Positions 5,157-5,406 of a DNA stretch of 5,406 nucleotides are shown here, piece after piece (the first letter of the stretch is position 1; every line of letters starts with the position of its first letter). The position numbers were made by a program, and so were the translations under genes. The DNA is from Aquificaceae bacterium (GTDB taxonomy: Bacteria > Aquificota > Aquificia > Aquificales > Aquificaceae), in the NCBI GenBank assembly GCA_025057245.1, contig JANWYC010000085.1, forward strand, positions 1-5,406, in the 5' to 3' direction. The notes below the pieces were generated by a model. That model saw only the letters and a list, made by a program, of their open reading frames with translations. It did no database searches and was not told the DNA's origin.

Positions 5157-5406
5157 TTTTCCACGAACACCCCCATTCTTTCAAATTTCTTTATCCTGTC
5201 TTCAACTAGCTCTTCTGGCTTTAATTTGAGAAGTTCCTTGAGGTTTTTTCTTAAAAAACATTTTAGAACCCTTGCACTCGCCTTGCAGTTCCAGTGAGAA
5301 GCTCCAAAGGGCTCAGGCACCACCGCATCAATAACACCGAGCTTATATAGGTCCATGGCGGTAAGCTTCATAACCTTTGACGCTTCCTTTACTTTGCTTT
5401 GGTCTT
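5153..5406 (-). CDS. accA: Acetyl-CoA carboxylase carboxyltransferase subunit alpha, C-terminal part (5' end outside window)
   Basis: The frame is open to the window edge, with 83 residues visible, so an internal Met at 5371 is not the start. The sequence matches the end of AccA: LTAMDLYKLGVIDAVVPEPFGASH corresponds to the conserved (L)LGVIDEVIPEPLGGAH segment. It is followed by the amphipathic C-terminal helices (LKELLKLKPEELVEDRIKKFERMGVF). AccA with AccD transfers the carboxyl group from biotin-carboxyl carrier protein to acetyl-CoA to make malonyl-CoA, the first committed step of fatty acid synthesis, in the cytoplasm. The usual AHR after PEPLGG is replaced here by ASHWN, a modest divergence. 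It shares ATGA with the GH57 gene downstream, indicating one operon; there is no obvious biochemical link beyond carbon storage metabolism. Confidence 0.92.
   Translation of the reverse strand, partial: DQSKVKEASKVMKLTAMDLYKLGVIDAVVPEPFGASHWNCKASARVLKCFLRKNLKELLKLKPEELVEDRIKKFERMGVFVEK

Overview
This window carries a small IS607-type transposable element (tnpA plus tnpB) inserted between the end of a beta-rich, probably surface-exposed protein gene and a housekeeping region read on the opposite strand (accA followed by a GH57/DUF3536 glycoside hydrolase). The host looks like a thermophilic bacterium. The proteins are rich in Lys, Glu and Ile, AGA/AGG dominate Arg codons, and ATA is common for Ile. 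The overall feel is of the Aquificales (Hydrogenobacter/Thermocrinis-like), but this is an inference from style and not from a diagnostic gene.

Layout. Positions 1-474 (+) hold the 3' end of a gene for a secreted or surface-type beta protein. A roughly 2.26-kb mobile element follows, best bounded by GG dinucleotides at 506-507 and 2762-2763. It contains a left-end control region (8-bp direct repeats, a GTATA/TATAC palindrome and a good sigma70-type promoter), tnpA (serine recombinase, 589-1182) and an overlapping tnpB (1163-2758). TnpB is a variant RNA-guided nuclease family member. It keeps the RuvC acidic residues, has no CxxC zinc finger and carries a long charged C-terminal extension. A perfect 12-bp hairpin overlaps the tnpB stop codon, 5 bp before the proposed right end, where an omega/reRNA scaffold would be expected. 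Downstream, 2762-2938 reads as the C-terminal part of an unidentified protein. Joined across the proposed insertion site, only eight codons precede it, so it is a tiny or already broken gene. Positions 2939-3110 hold no convincing gene, only an inverted repeat, a short direct repeat and ambiguous coding-like debris.

On the minus strand, accA (5' end outside the window) overlaps the GH57 gene by ATGA, so the two are probably co-transcribed and translationally coupled. The GH57 gene runs toward the mobile element and ends at 3111.

How the parts work together: TnpA is expected to excise and insert the element at a GG core. TnpB, with a guide RNA read from the right end into flanking DNA, is expected to recognise the empty site next to the GG and favour element retention. 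A 9-bp direct repeat (AGGTTATAC) at both junctions makes the insertion site readable. It also implies that the first six guide bases match the element's own left end.
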